DNA of 6,540 bases. Origin: Fusobacteriota bacterium. GTDB taxonomy: Bacteria; Fusobacteriota; Fusobacteriia; JAPLKR01. Both the position numbers and the translations under genes were made by a program. Below are positions 1-6,540 of the stretch, piece after piece. Every line of letters begins with the position of its first letter. Positions within the stretch are counted from its first letter, which is position 1. Below the pieces are notes generated by a model. It was not told where the DNA came from and ran no database searches. It saw only the letters and a list, made by a program, of their open reading frames with translations. The DNA lies in the NCBI GenBank assembly GCA_026387965.1, contig JAPLKR010000125.1, positions 1 through 6,540 on the forward strand. Direction: 5' to 3'.

Positions 1-546
1 ATTCTTTCAATACCAAAGCATTGCTTAAGACATGGTCGAAAAAAACGTCGAAAGCTTTCAACTGATAGACGAGGTCAAATACCCAATAGAGTAATGATTA
101 CTGAGCGTCCAAAGGAAATTGAAACAAGAAGCGAATTAGGACACTATGAAAGCGATACTGTAGTAGGCAAAGATCATCAGTCTGGAGTTGTAACGCATGT
201 TGAACGAAAAACTCGTTATTTGTTCGTTGAAAAACTTAAAGAAACGGGGAGTAAAGGCGTATTAGAAGCAACGAAATTGCTTTTTAGAAATATTCCAAAA
301 GAAGGATTAAAGACATTTACATCTGATAATGTGAAAGAGTTTTCTAGGTTCAAGGAAATATCTAAGTTTCTAGAAATCGACTATTATTTCGTACTTCCTC
401 ACCATCAATGGGAAAGAGGAACTAACGAGAATACAAATGGATTATTAAGGCAGTATTTCCCAAAAGGAACGGACTTCAATACTATTTCAGATAAAGAGAT
501 TAGAGACGTAGTTACTCAATTGAGGTTAATAATTCTAACTTATTAG
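1..546 (+). pseudogene. IS30-family transposase, 5' end outside the window, C-terminus truncated
   Basis: Frame 1 is open from the first base, so the gene starts upstream of the window; the ATG at 94 is an internal methionine. The visible 181 residues match the catalytic half of IS30-family DDE transposases, which cut and join IS ends. Family hallmarks are the basic RHGRKKRRK stretch, RGQIPNRV, the ERPKEIETRSELGHYESDT block, and RGTNENTNGLLRQYFPKG. The catalytic triad looks present: Asp at codon 154-156 (ESDT), Asp at 325-327 (SDN) and Glu at 427-429 (NENT). The usual DNGKEF appears as DNVKEF. After TQL (codon ending at 522) the family normally continues with an NNRPRK-type tail of roughly 30 residues; here it turns into RLIILTY and stops at 544-546. 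I checked the other forward frames after 522 and found no continuation, so this looks like a truncation and not a frameshift. The family is secure; whether the protein is dead is inferred. Confidence 0.85.
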
Positions 547-555
547 AATTATTAA
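526..555. repeat. 13-bp perfect inverted repeat with 4-nt loop at the IS30 break point
   Basis: The arms TTAATAATTCTAA (526-538) and TTAGAATTATTAA (543-555) are exact reverse complements around the loop CTTA. The repeat starts three bases after the last codon that matches the IS30 family and contains the premature stop. It is almost pure AT and has no T-tract, so it would be a poor intrinsic terminator. It may be a scar or insertion target, or simply a chance AT palindrome. Confidence 0.7.
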
Positions 556-607
556 GGTTATGAATGTGGTCTATTAAAATAAAAGTGGGATTTGTATAGC
601 ATTATTC

Positions 608-636
608 TTGACAAAACGGGTAAAGAGGAATACGGA
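608..636 (+). promoter_or_regulatory. Possible promoter for the Ig-repeat lipoprotein
   Basis: A perfect -35 hexamer TTGACA lies at 608-613. At 17 bp spacing the -10 would be TACGGA (631-636), which is a poor match to TATAAT. The position, about 30 bp upstream of the lipoprotein start region, is suitable. No other convincing promoter is visible in 547-667. Confidence 0.3.
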
Positions 637-667
637 TTGAAACAAATAATATCAAGTAGGAGGAAAG

Positions 668-2452
668 ATGAAAAAAATAGTTATAGTAGTAATAGTAATG
701 GTGATTGCGATAGGACTTTTTGGATGTTCAAGCCCAGGAAGTGGAAATACACCTTCTAAACCAACAAAACTTTCGATTTCGCTATCTGAGAATTCAGCGA
801 CGTTAGCAGCATCTGGAACATTGAAATTGACGGCAACCGAATCAGGTGGGACAGTACCGATAATTTGGTCAAGCCAAAATAATAGTATTGCAACAGTAAA
901 TCAAGAAGGTGTGGTTGATGCGAATGGTCCAGGAACCACAAATATTGTAGCAACGATACAGGGAACAAACGTTACAGCTACGTGTTCTGTAGTTGTAACA
1001 GGAGTAGCGCAGATAACACTATCTCAAAATGATATAAGTTCGTTTGTATCATTGACTCCTGTTCTGTTGACAGCGACGACAGTAAAACCTGGAGTAGTAA
1101 CTTGGGCGACTGATAACTCGACCGTAGCAACAGTGAATTCAGCTGGCTTAGTTACCTTTGTATCAGCAGGCACAGCTATCATAACAGCCATACAAGCAAT
1201 TACTGGGGCAACAGCTACATGTGTTGTAACAGTAACTCAGGCAACATTAAGCCTTAATGCTGCCACTTTAGCAGGATTTCCGTCACTACCTCCGAGTCAG
1301 TTGACGGCAACAGCATCTGATCCAGGACTAGTTACGTGGTCATCTAGTAATACAGCCGTAGCAACAGTGAATTCAACTGGCTTAGTTACTTTTGTATCAG
1401 CAGGCACAACCACCATAACAGCCACACAAGCAAGTACAAACTTAAAAGCTACATGTGTTGTAACAGTAACTCAGGCAACATTAAGCCTTAATGCTGCTAC
1501 TTTAGCAGGATATACCAATCAATCAGCTACATTGACGGCGACGGCAACTTCTCCTGGAGCCTTAACTTGGACGTCAGTCACCCCAACCGTAGCGACTGTA
1601 GATTCAACTGGAAAAGTTACTTTTGTGGGCGCAGGGGTAGCAACTATAAAGGTTGCGCAACAAAGCACAAACTTATCAGCTTTATGTACTGTAACTGTAA
1701 CACAACCTACTCTTAGTTTACAATACACTAATATTGTTGCTTATACAGGACAGAAATACATTAGTGATTTAGCGACTTTTCCCACTCAACAGACTGGTGC
1801 AATCACGTGGTCAAGCAGTAATACTGGAGTTGCGACAGTAACTGGAAATACGATTGGAAGCTTTGTTTTCAACTCAACAGGAACAACTATCATAACAGCG
1901 ACACAAACATCTACAGGAGCAAAGGCTACATGCACCATTACAGTTGTTCCTAACGAAATAATTACTACATCAAACGACGCTACTCAATTGACAGCTCCAA
2001 CGGGATATAAGGGCGCTTTAACTTTTATTTCTAACGTGACATTTGCAACAATATCACTCTCAAGTAATCCTGCTTTTGTTACTGTAAGTTCTCAGAGTAC
2101 GACTGAAAATTCAACGACTTTTCTTGTATCATTTAACTCTGGTGGAATAGGAAATATTGTTGTTTATGATAGTAATGATTCAAAAAATACGTGCACTTTT
2201 GGAATTACTTCACAATCTTTGACGCTTAATAAGACAAACTTAGTATTGCTTTCGACTGACCCACCAGTACAACTGACCGCTACCACTATTCCGGCGAACC
2301 TTGCAGTTACGTGGTCAAGCACTAATTCTAAGTGTGTAACCGTATCCAATACAGGTTTGGTAACAAGGATTTCAAACATTGATAATGCACAAATTATTGC
2401 TAGTGTTCTTAATGGACAAGTGAAGGGTTTCTGTAATGTCACAACAAATTAA
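668..2452 (+). CDS. Lipoprotein with seven tandem bacterial Ig-like (Big_2) repeats
   Basis: The 594-residue protein begins at an ATG with AGGAGG (658-663) four bases upstream. Residues 1-20 form a lipoprotein signal peptide: KK, a long hydrophobic core, then LFGC with Cys20 as the predicted lipidation site. Phe at -2 of the lipobox is slightly atypical. A short Ser/Gly/Pro linker leads into seven repeats of about 77-87 residues, at roughly 35-112, 115-190, 191-268, 269-345, 346-428, 429-514 and 515-594. Most carry the Big_2 pattern LTAT...WSSSN...VATV...G.VT...G...I.AT and end in ATCxVTV. Repeat 6 is the most divergent. No enzyme domain, LPXTG or C-terminal membrane anchor is visible. Big_2 domains are usual in surface proteins and adhesins, so a surface-exposed or periplasmic structural or binding role is likely; the ligand is unknown. 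It stands alone, between IS remnants on both sides. The architecture is secure, the function is inference. Confidence 0.9.
   Translation: MKKIVIVVIVMVIAIGLFGCSSPGSGNTPSKPTKLSISLSENSATLAASGTLKLTATESGGTVPIIWSSQNNSIATVNQEGVVDANGPGTTNIVATIQGTNVTATCSVVVTGVAQITLSQNDISSFVSLTPVLLTATTVKPGVVTWATDNSTVATVNSAGLVTFVSAGTAIITAIQAITGATATCVVTVTQATLSLNAATLAGFPSLPPSQLTATASDPGLVTWSSSNTAVATVNSTGLVTFVSAGTTTITATQASTNLKATCVVTVTQATLSLNAATLAGYTNQSATLTATATSPGALTWTSVTPTVATVDSTGKVTFVGAGVATIKVAQQSTNLSALCTVTVTQPTLSLQYTNIVAYTGQKYISDLATFPTQQTGAITWSSSNTGVATVTGNTIGSFVFNSTGTTIITATQTSTGAKATCTITVVPNEIITTSNDATQLTAPTGYKGALTFISNVTFATISLSSNPAFVTVSSQSTTENSTTFLVSFNSGGIGNIVVYDSNDSKNTCTFGITSQSLTLNKTNLVLLSTDPPVQLTATTIPANLAVTWSSTNSKCVTVSNTGLVTRISNIDNAQIIASVLNGQVKGFCNVTTN
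1122..1511 (+). repeat. Intragenic tandem repeat, 234-bp period, within the Big_2 gene
   Basis: Bases 1122-1277 recur at 1356-1511, offset exactly 234 bp (78 codons, one Ig repeat). I counted about 15 differences in 156 aligned bases by eye. The sub-block 1214-1277 against 1448-1511 (64 bases) differs at only one, a silent position. Similarity drops sharply outside these limits. This fits duplication of a single Ig domain, or gene conversion between neighbouring ones, more recent than the divergence of the other repeats. Confidence 0.85.
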
Positions 2453-2547
2453 TACGATTTCAAAGTGTAGGTCTAAAAATATAATGGTCAAATTAATATT
2501 TAATAGAGAGAAATAATTAAGTGTTATTTGCTTTTTTCCTGAAACGT

Positions 2548-2567
2548 GTTCTGTTTGCAAATATTCC
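2548..2567. repeat. Possible left terminal inverted repeat of the dead IS6-family element
   Basis: GTTCTGTTTGCAAATATT resembles the GGTTCTGTTGCAAAGTTT-type terminal repeat I recall for IS6-family elements, with one extra T and a few changes. It points inward and lies about 55 bp beyond the 3' end of the IS6-type transposase remnant, where the left end should be. I found no matching right end and no 8-bp target duplication. The preceding stretch 2453-2547 is AT-rich, with no gene, terminator or other feature I can support. Confidence 0.4.
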
Positions 2568-2622
2568 TTAAAATGTGTCATATCAAGACCATGACAGTCC
2601 ACACTCCTTAAAAAATGATATT

Positions 2623-3250
2623 TTAGGCTGCAGGATTCAATAATTCAAAAAAAATCAAATACAAATCATGGCCAGTCTGGTAGTTTATACCAAGCTGGCC
2701 TTTGTGCATCATATGTAATACTTCATCCCCCAACAAAGTGGCTTCAGCACATTTAAAACTTTTGAATCCTAAACTTGGATTACTTAGCTTCTTGATAGAC
2801 CTATGATCCCGTTCAAGTACTTGATTCATTATCTGGGTGGGGGTGATAAGGAGCGTGATTCATGTGCTTTGTAGTCTTAATAATCTTTGGATAAGTTGAG
2901 TATTTATTCGCCACCATGCGTCTTGGACTTGGATTATTTTTGCATGACTTAATCTTTCGAAAGAACTTGCGTACCGCTCTTGAATTACGATGTATGCTCA
3001 ACATTGAGTCAACGGTATCACCATTGAAATCAATGGCACGACAAAGATAATGCAACTCATCTTTGAATTTGATATAGGTCTCATCGATTCTGTATGAACC
3101 ATTTGTTTTCTTCCTCTTCTTTTGCATTTCTTAAAACAAGATTGGTCCATATTTTACTACCCAACGCTCAATCGTGCTTTAATCCATTCCAATGTTTTGT
3201 AATGATAGTAACGGCTCTACTATAGTACCTCGAGAAGTCAAGACAATTTT
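2623..3250 (-). pseudogene. IS6-family (IS26/IS240-like) transposase, decayed
   Basis: Read on the minus strand, the fragments line up with an IS6-family DDE transposase. First comes an HTH-like part (LTSRGTIVEPLL, then STIERWVVKYGP) at about 3250-3140. Next are YRIDETYIKFK and YLCRAIDFNGDTVDSMLS with the first catalytic Asp, then ANKYSTYPK. A second frame supplies NQVLERDHRSIKK, LGFKSFKCAEATL and HMMHKGQL (2829-2700), with the catalytic Glu in VLERDH. Inactivating changes are in-frame TAA codons at 3179-3181 and 3131-3133, a frameshift near 2825-2840 separating the Asp and Glu parts, and the second catalytic Asp of the family's DK..AYP motif read as Asn (AAT, 2906-2908). The start and any right terminal repeat are missing; homology fades towards 3300, where an IS3-family remnant begins. 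Family assignment is firm and loss of function near certain. Confidence 0.85.
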
Positions 3251-3301
3251 TTAGAAAAAGATATTCTGAAAAAATATATCGATAATTCATGTATTTTTAA
3301 A

Positions 3302-3578
3302 TCAAGCTGCATAATTTAGTTTTTTGATGATTTTCTTTTTATGTTTCTGATTTGGAAATTTTGCAATGTAGACATCCATAGGTTTTTTTATACTTTAAAG
3401 CTTGATGATGGCGTCTGAAATTGCAAAATTAAATGTATTCATCAACAGCAGTTCTTAGCGCCTGTAATGTCTTAAATTGATTAAGATATATCATTTCACA
3501 CTTCGCATCCCTCCAAAATCTTTCGATTGCAATATTGTCTGTTGCTCTTCATTTTCCATTCATGGATATTTTTACTAA
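3302..3578 (-). pseudogene. IS3-family transposase (orfB) C-terminal remnant
   Basis: On the minus strand, codons from about 3578 downwards read VKISMNGK, stop, RATDNIAIERFWRDAKCEM, then IYLNQFKTLQ, LRTAVDEYI, stop, FCNFRRHHQALKYKK, and after a frame change KPMDVYIAKFPNQ to a stop at 3302-3304. This is the C-terminal third of an IS3-family orfB integrase-like transposase, with the usual SMDGKGRATDN, the catalytic Glu in ERFW, and the YNxRRxHQAL motif. It is dead: TGA at 3549-3551 replaces the Gly of GKG, TAA at 3429-3431 sits where YIxFYN is expected, and a one-base frameshift falls in the seven-T run at 3383-3389. The first two-thirds of orfB, all of orfA and both terminal repeats are absent. 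It belongs to a different family from the IS6 remnant that it abuts at about 3300. Confidence 0.85.
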
Positions 3579-3665
3579 GTATCACTGGGTTTAATACCTC
3601 GCCGCTTGCATTTCAGCCTCATTTTTGTGGGGCAGAATGCACTCAGAAACACCTCAAAAAAAGTA
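3579..3665. other. Unassigned stretch between the IS3 remnant and the lipoprotein promoter
   Basis: Beyond the IS3-like codons the minus strand no longer matches any transposase I know. One minus-strand frame stays open over about 30 codons and ends in KRRGIKPSDT before a stop near 3578, with no supported start or ribosome binding site. I see no RNA gene, terminator or promoter here. It may be further IS debris or a target-site flank. Confidence 0.3.
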
Positions 3666-3694
3666 TTTACAATCTAGATAATTGTTGTTATAAT
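3666..3694 (+). promoter_or_regulatory. Strong extended -10 promoter for the PEGA-like lipoprotein
   Basis: TTTACA (3666-3671), a 17-bp spacer and a perfect TATAAT (3689-3694), preceded by TGT to give an extended -10. Transcription should start near 3701, leaving a leader of about 35 nt before the ATG at 3736. A short dyad GTTAT-N5-ATAAC (3687-3701) overlaps the -10 and the predicted start point and could be an operator, though it may be chance in AT-rich DNA. Confidence 0.75.
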
Positions 3695-3735
3695 TAATAA
3701 CACGATCACACTCAATGAATAAAAAGGGGGAAATT

Positions 3736-4287
3736 ATGAAAAATATCTTCAGGAACAAAGGCGTGATATTAAGTATTGTATTAATCATTCTTGTATTTGC
3801 ATTATCAGGTTGTGCAACGATTGTCAATCAGGGGAAACAAGATGTTAACATTAATTCGTTACCATCAGGAGCCACCATTCAAATCACCGACAATAATGGT
3901 ATTCCAATATTTTCTGGAGTGACACCGCAAGTGGTAACATTAGCACGAGGAAGTGGTTTTTTTCAAGCCGCAACATACAATGTAAGCATTTCAAAACCGG
4001 GATATGCTCCAGTTTCATTTAGAGTTTCAGGAACAAGCCAAATCGGTGTAGGTTGGTATTTAGTAGGAAATTTCTTTAGTTGGGGATTTTTAGGATGGCT
4101 GATAGTCGATCCAGCAACGGGTGCAATGTGGGATTTGAATCCTAGTAGCTTAAGCCCAGAACTTCAACAACAAATCGGAGCAACAAAAAGCAATTCAGGT
4201 CAAAACAATTTAACGATCGTATTAAAGGATCAAGTGCCGGCAGCGGCTATGGTATCAGCAAAACCTTTAAATGCACAAGCTAAATAA
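3736..4287 (+). CDS. Small lipoprotein with PEGA-like region
   Basis: I start this gene at ATG 3736, because AGGGGGAA ends a few bases upstream of it, whereas the in-frame ATG at 3715 has no ribosome binding site and would add seven polar residues before the signal. The product is 183 residues. Residues 1-26 form a lipoprotein signal peptide with a textbook lipobox LSGC (Cys26). Residues 34-95 resemble PEGA-type surface domains: NSLPSGATIQI, GVTPQVVTL, then YNVSISKPGYAPV. Residues 106-135 are aromatic and hydrophobic (GWYLVGNFFSWGFLGWLIVD, then PATGAMWDL), like the GxxxxGLxxDxxTGAM element of many small diderm lipoproteins. The tail is Gln/Asn/Ala-rich. It is probably an outer-membrane or periplasm-facing lipoprotein of unknown function. 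It is transcribed alone from its own promoter and ends at the bidirectional terminator. Lipoprotein status is firm; the PEGA assignment is from recognition only. Confidence 0.88.
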   Translation: MKNIFRNKGVILSIVLIILVFALSGCATIVNQGKQDVNINSLPSGATIQITDNNGIPIFSGVTPQVVTLARGSGFFQAATYNVSISKPGYAPVSFRVSGTSQIGVGWYLVGNFFSWGFLGWLIVDPATGAMWDLNPSSLSPELQQQIGATKSNSGQNNLTIVLKDQVPAAAMVSAKPLNAQAK

Positions 4288-4292
4288 AACAA

Positions 4293-4323
4293 AAAAGAGT
4301 ATGGAATTTTTCCATACTCTTTT
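4293..4323. terminator. Bidirectional intrinsic terminator between convergent genes
   Basis: A perfect 14-bp stem (4293-4306 with 4310-4323) closes on a TTT loop. Its core GAGTATGGAA/TTCCATACTC is flanked by A-runs on the left and T-runs on the right, so it can act on either strand. It lies 5 bp after the stop of the + strand lipoprotein and 29 bp after the groEL stop on the minus strand, so it most likely ends both transcripts. Confidence 0.9.
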
Positions 4324-4352
4324 CTATAGAAGTTTTTAAAGTTAAAATGCCA

Positions 4353-5981
<1,629 letters not shown>

Positions 5982-5997
5982 TTAGTATATAATTATT

Positions 5998-6273
5998 TTA
6001 TAGCAACTCGACAATTGCTAATACATCTTCTTCATTAAGTAAAACGAATTTTGTTTCACCATCTTTAATTTCGGTTCCTGAATATCGAGTATAGATAATT
6101 TTACTGCCAACAGGAATAATTTTCTCGAGCTCTGCTGTTCCAACAGCTAAGACTTCTCCTATAATAGGGTCCTCTTTGGTTGCTGTTTCGGGAAGTAAAA
6201 TCCCACTTTTGGTTGTGGTTTCAGCTTTTATCGATTGAATTAGCACACGCTTACCAATGGGTTTGATTGTCAT
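5998..6273 (-). CDS. groES: Co-chaperonin GroES (Hsp10)
   Basis: GroES is the seven-membered lid that caps the GroEL ring and closes the folding chamber. The 91-residue protein has the usual family length and order: the N-terminal PIGKRVLI strand, the mobile loop at about 17-36 with the GroEL-contacting GIL tripeptide (24-26) followed by LPETATKEDP, then GEVLAVG, SKIIYTRYSGTEI, and the C-terminal EEDVLAIVE. Most homologues have Asp before RV in the first strand; this one has Lys8. The ATG is preceded by AGGAGG (6279-6284) at five-base spacing. It is the first gene of the groES-groEL operon, downstream of a sigma-A-like promoter and a CIRCE-like operator. Confidence 0.98.
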   Translation of the reverse strand: MTIKPIGKRVLIQSIKAETTTKSGILLPETATKEDPIIGEVLAVGTAELEKIIPVGSKIIYTRYSGTEIKDGETKFVLLNEEDVLAIVELL

Positions 6274-6299
6274 TAAATCCTCCTAAATGTATATTTTGT

Positions 6300-6326
6300 T
6301 TAGCAAAGTTATCGGGCGATTGCTAA
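6300..6326. promoter_or_regulatory. CIRCE-like HrcA operator of groES-groEL
   Basis: TTAGCAAAG (6300-6308), nine bases, then GATTGCTAA (6318-6326). CIRCE is TTAGCACTC-N9-GAGTGCTAA; the right arm matches 8 of 9 and the left arm 6 of 9, with the canonical 9-bp spacer, so 14 of 18 in total. It lies between the predicted transcription start (about 6329) and the groES ribosome binding site, the usual place for the site bound by the heat-shock repressor HrcA. The hrcA gene itself is not in the window. Confidence 0.82.
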
Positions 6327-6335
6327 TATATCGCA

Positions 6336-6365
6336 ATTATATACCATAATATAGATTTGTGTCAA
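6336..6365 (-). promoter_or_regulatory. Sigma-A-like promoter of groES-groEL
   Basis: On the minus strand, TTGACA (6365-6360), an 18-bp spacer and TATAAT (6341-6336), both hexamers perfect. The start point is predicted near 6329, immediately before the CIRCE-like operator. A vegetative-type promoter combined with CIRCE implies control by HrcA repression and no need for a heat-shock sigma factor. Confidence 0.82.
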
Positions 6366-6375
6366 TAGAAAAATA

Positions 6376-6405
6376 TTGTATGAGCATAGTTTAGATAAGA
6401 ATAAT
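6376..6405 (+). promoter_or_regulatory. Weak candidate promoter for the divergent secreted-protein gene
   Basis: TTGTAT (6376-6381), an 18-bp spacer and AATAAT (6400-6405) form an acceptable but unremarkable promoter facing right, about 40 bp before the ATG at 6444. In DNA this AT-rich such matches occur by chance. Confidence 0.25.
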
Positions 6406-6443
6406 CAAAAATTCACAGTTTCAAATAATTTAGGAGGTTTATA

Positions 6444-6540
6444 ATGAAAAAAACACTAATAGGCGTATTTCTGTTTTGTATGACGTTAACACTTTTTGCA
6501 TTTCCAAATATAAGCGGGATCGATATTTCAAATAATTCAG
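6444..6540 (+). CDS. N-terminus of a secreted protein, cut by the window edge
   Basis: The ATG at 6444 has AGGAGG (6432-6437) six bases upstream, and the frame stays open to the last base, giving 32 residues. They read as a Sec signal peptide: MKK, a hydrophobic core LIGVFLFCMTLTLFAF, then PNISGIDISNNS. A signal peptidase I cut after LFA or nearby is plausible. The Cys in the core is not in a convincing lipobox. The start of the mature part (ISGIDISNNS) is too short to identify a family. The gene is divergent from groES. Confidence 0.75.
   Translation, partial: MKKTLIGVFLFCMTLTLFAFPNISGIDISNNS

Noticed and set aside
94-96. ATG at 94 as the start of the IS30 transposase.
   Set aside because: The same frame is open back to base 1 and the upstream codons (RHGRKKRRK, RGQIPNR) match the family, so the gene begins outside the window.
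756-2442. Several minus-strand open frames (756-968, 1519-1728, 2164-2442) inside the Ig-repeat gene.
   Set aside because: They are shadows of the lipoprotein gene: no ribosome binding sites, no recognisable protein features, and the plus-strand frame is clearly coding.
2372-2602. Minus-strand open frame of 76 codons overlapping the lipoprotein 3' end.
   Set aside because: Composition is random-looking, there is no family signature, and it overlaps a confident gene and a probable IS end.
3354-3373. Possible right terminal repeat of the IS6 element (GGAAATTTTGCAATGTAGAC), similar to the left-end candidate and giving a plausible element length of 826 bp.
   Set aside because: These bases encode part of the C-terminus of the IS3-family remnant (KPMDVYIAKFP) in good alignment with that family, so the similarity to the left end is best explained by chance.
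3383-3389. Seven-base homopolymer frame change as a programmed frameshift of an IS3 element.
   Set aside because: IS3 programmed frameshifting occurs between orfA and orfB; this run lies near the C-terminus of orfB in a remnant with two other stops, so it is a decay mutation or sequencing error.
2453-3665. CRISPR array, tRNA or other RNA gene in the long gene-poor stretch.
   Set aside because: No regularly spaced repeats, cloverleaf-like arms or conserved RNA motifs were seen; IS remnants account for most of it.
3715-3735. Upstream ATG for the PEGA-like lipoprotein.
   Set aside because: It has no ribosome binding site, lies only about 14 nt from the predicted transcript start, and puts polar residues before the signal peptide; the ATG at 3736 has a good GGGGGA site.

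Overview
This is a low-GC bacterial window carrying three decayed insertion sequences, two lipoprotein genes, a CIRCE-controlled groES-groEL operon and the start of a secreted-protein gene. The low GC, strong AGGAGG ribosome binding sites and a HrcA/CIRCE-type heat-shock operon fit an anaerobic low-GC lineage. Two lipoproteins, one of a type common in diderm bacteria, favour an organism with an outer membrane. From memory, the GroEL sequence resembles Fusobacteriota GroEL (for example around residues 140-200), but this was not tested; a Firmicutes-like or other low-GC lineage remains possible.

Layout. 1-546 (+): 3' part of an IS30-family transposase, open at the left window edge and cut short at its C-terminus exactly where a 13-bp AT-rich palindrome begins. 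668-2452 (+): a 594-residue lipoprotein made of seven tandem bacterial Ig-like (Big_2) repeats, two of them from a recent-looking 234-bp tandem duplication. 2453-3665: no intact gene. It holds a possible IS6-family terminal repeat, a dead IS6-family transposase (2623-3250, minus), a dead IS3-family orfB C-terminus (3302-3578, minus) and about 85 bp I cannot assign. 3666-4287 (+): a strong extended -10 promoter and a 183-residue lipoprotein with a PEGA-like region. 4293-4323: a bidirectional terminator shared with the convergent operon. 4353-6273 (-): groES then groEL, with a sigma-A-like promoter and a CIRCE-like operator at 6300-6365. 6444-6540 (+): the N-terminus of a divergently transcribed secreted protein that runs off the window.

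How it fits together. groES-groEL is an ordinary housekeeping chaperonin operon, probably repressed by HrcA. The two lipoproteins are separate single-gene units, probably surface-exposed or facing the periplasm, and there is no sign that they work with the chaperonin. The stretch between the lipoproteins is a small graveyard of at least two unrelated insertion sequences, and the window begins in a third. I found no convincing new multigene system. The points most worth a second look are the structure of the Ig-repeat lipoprotein, the junctions between the dead insertion sequences, and the degenerate CIRCE.
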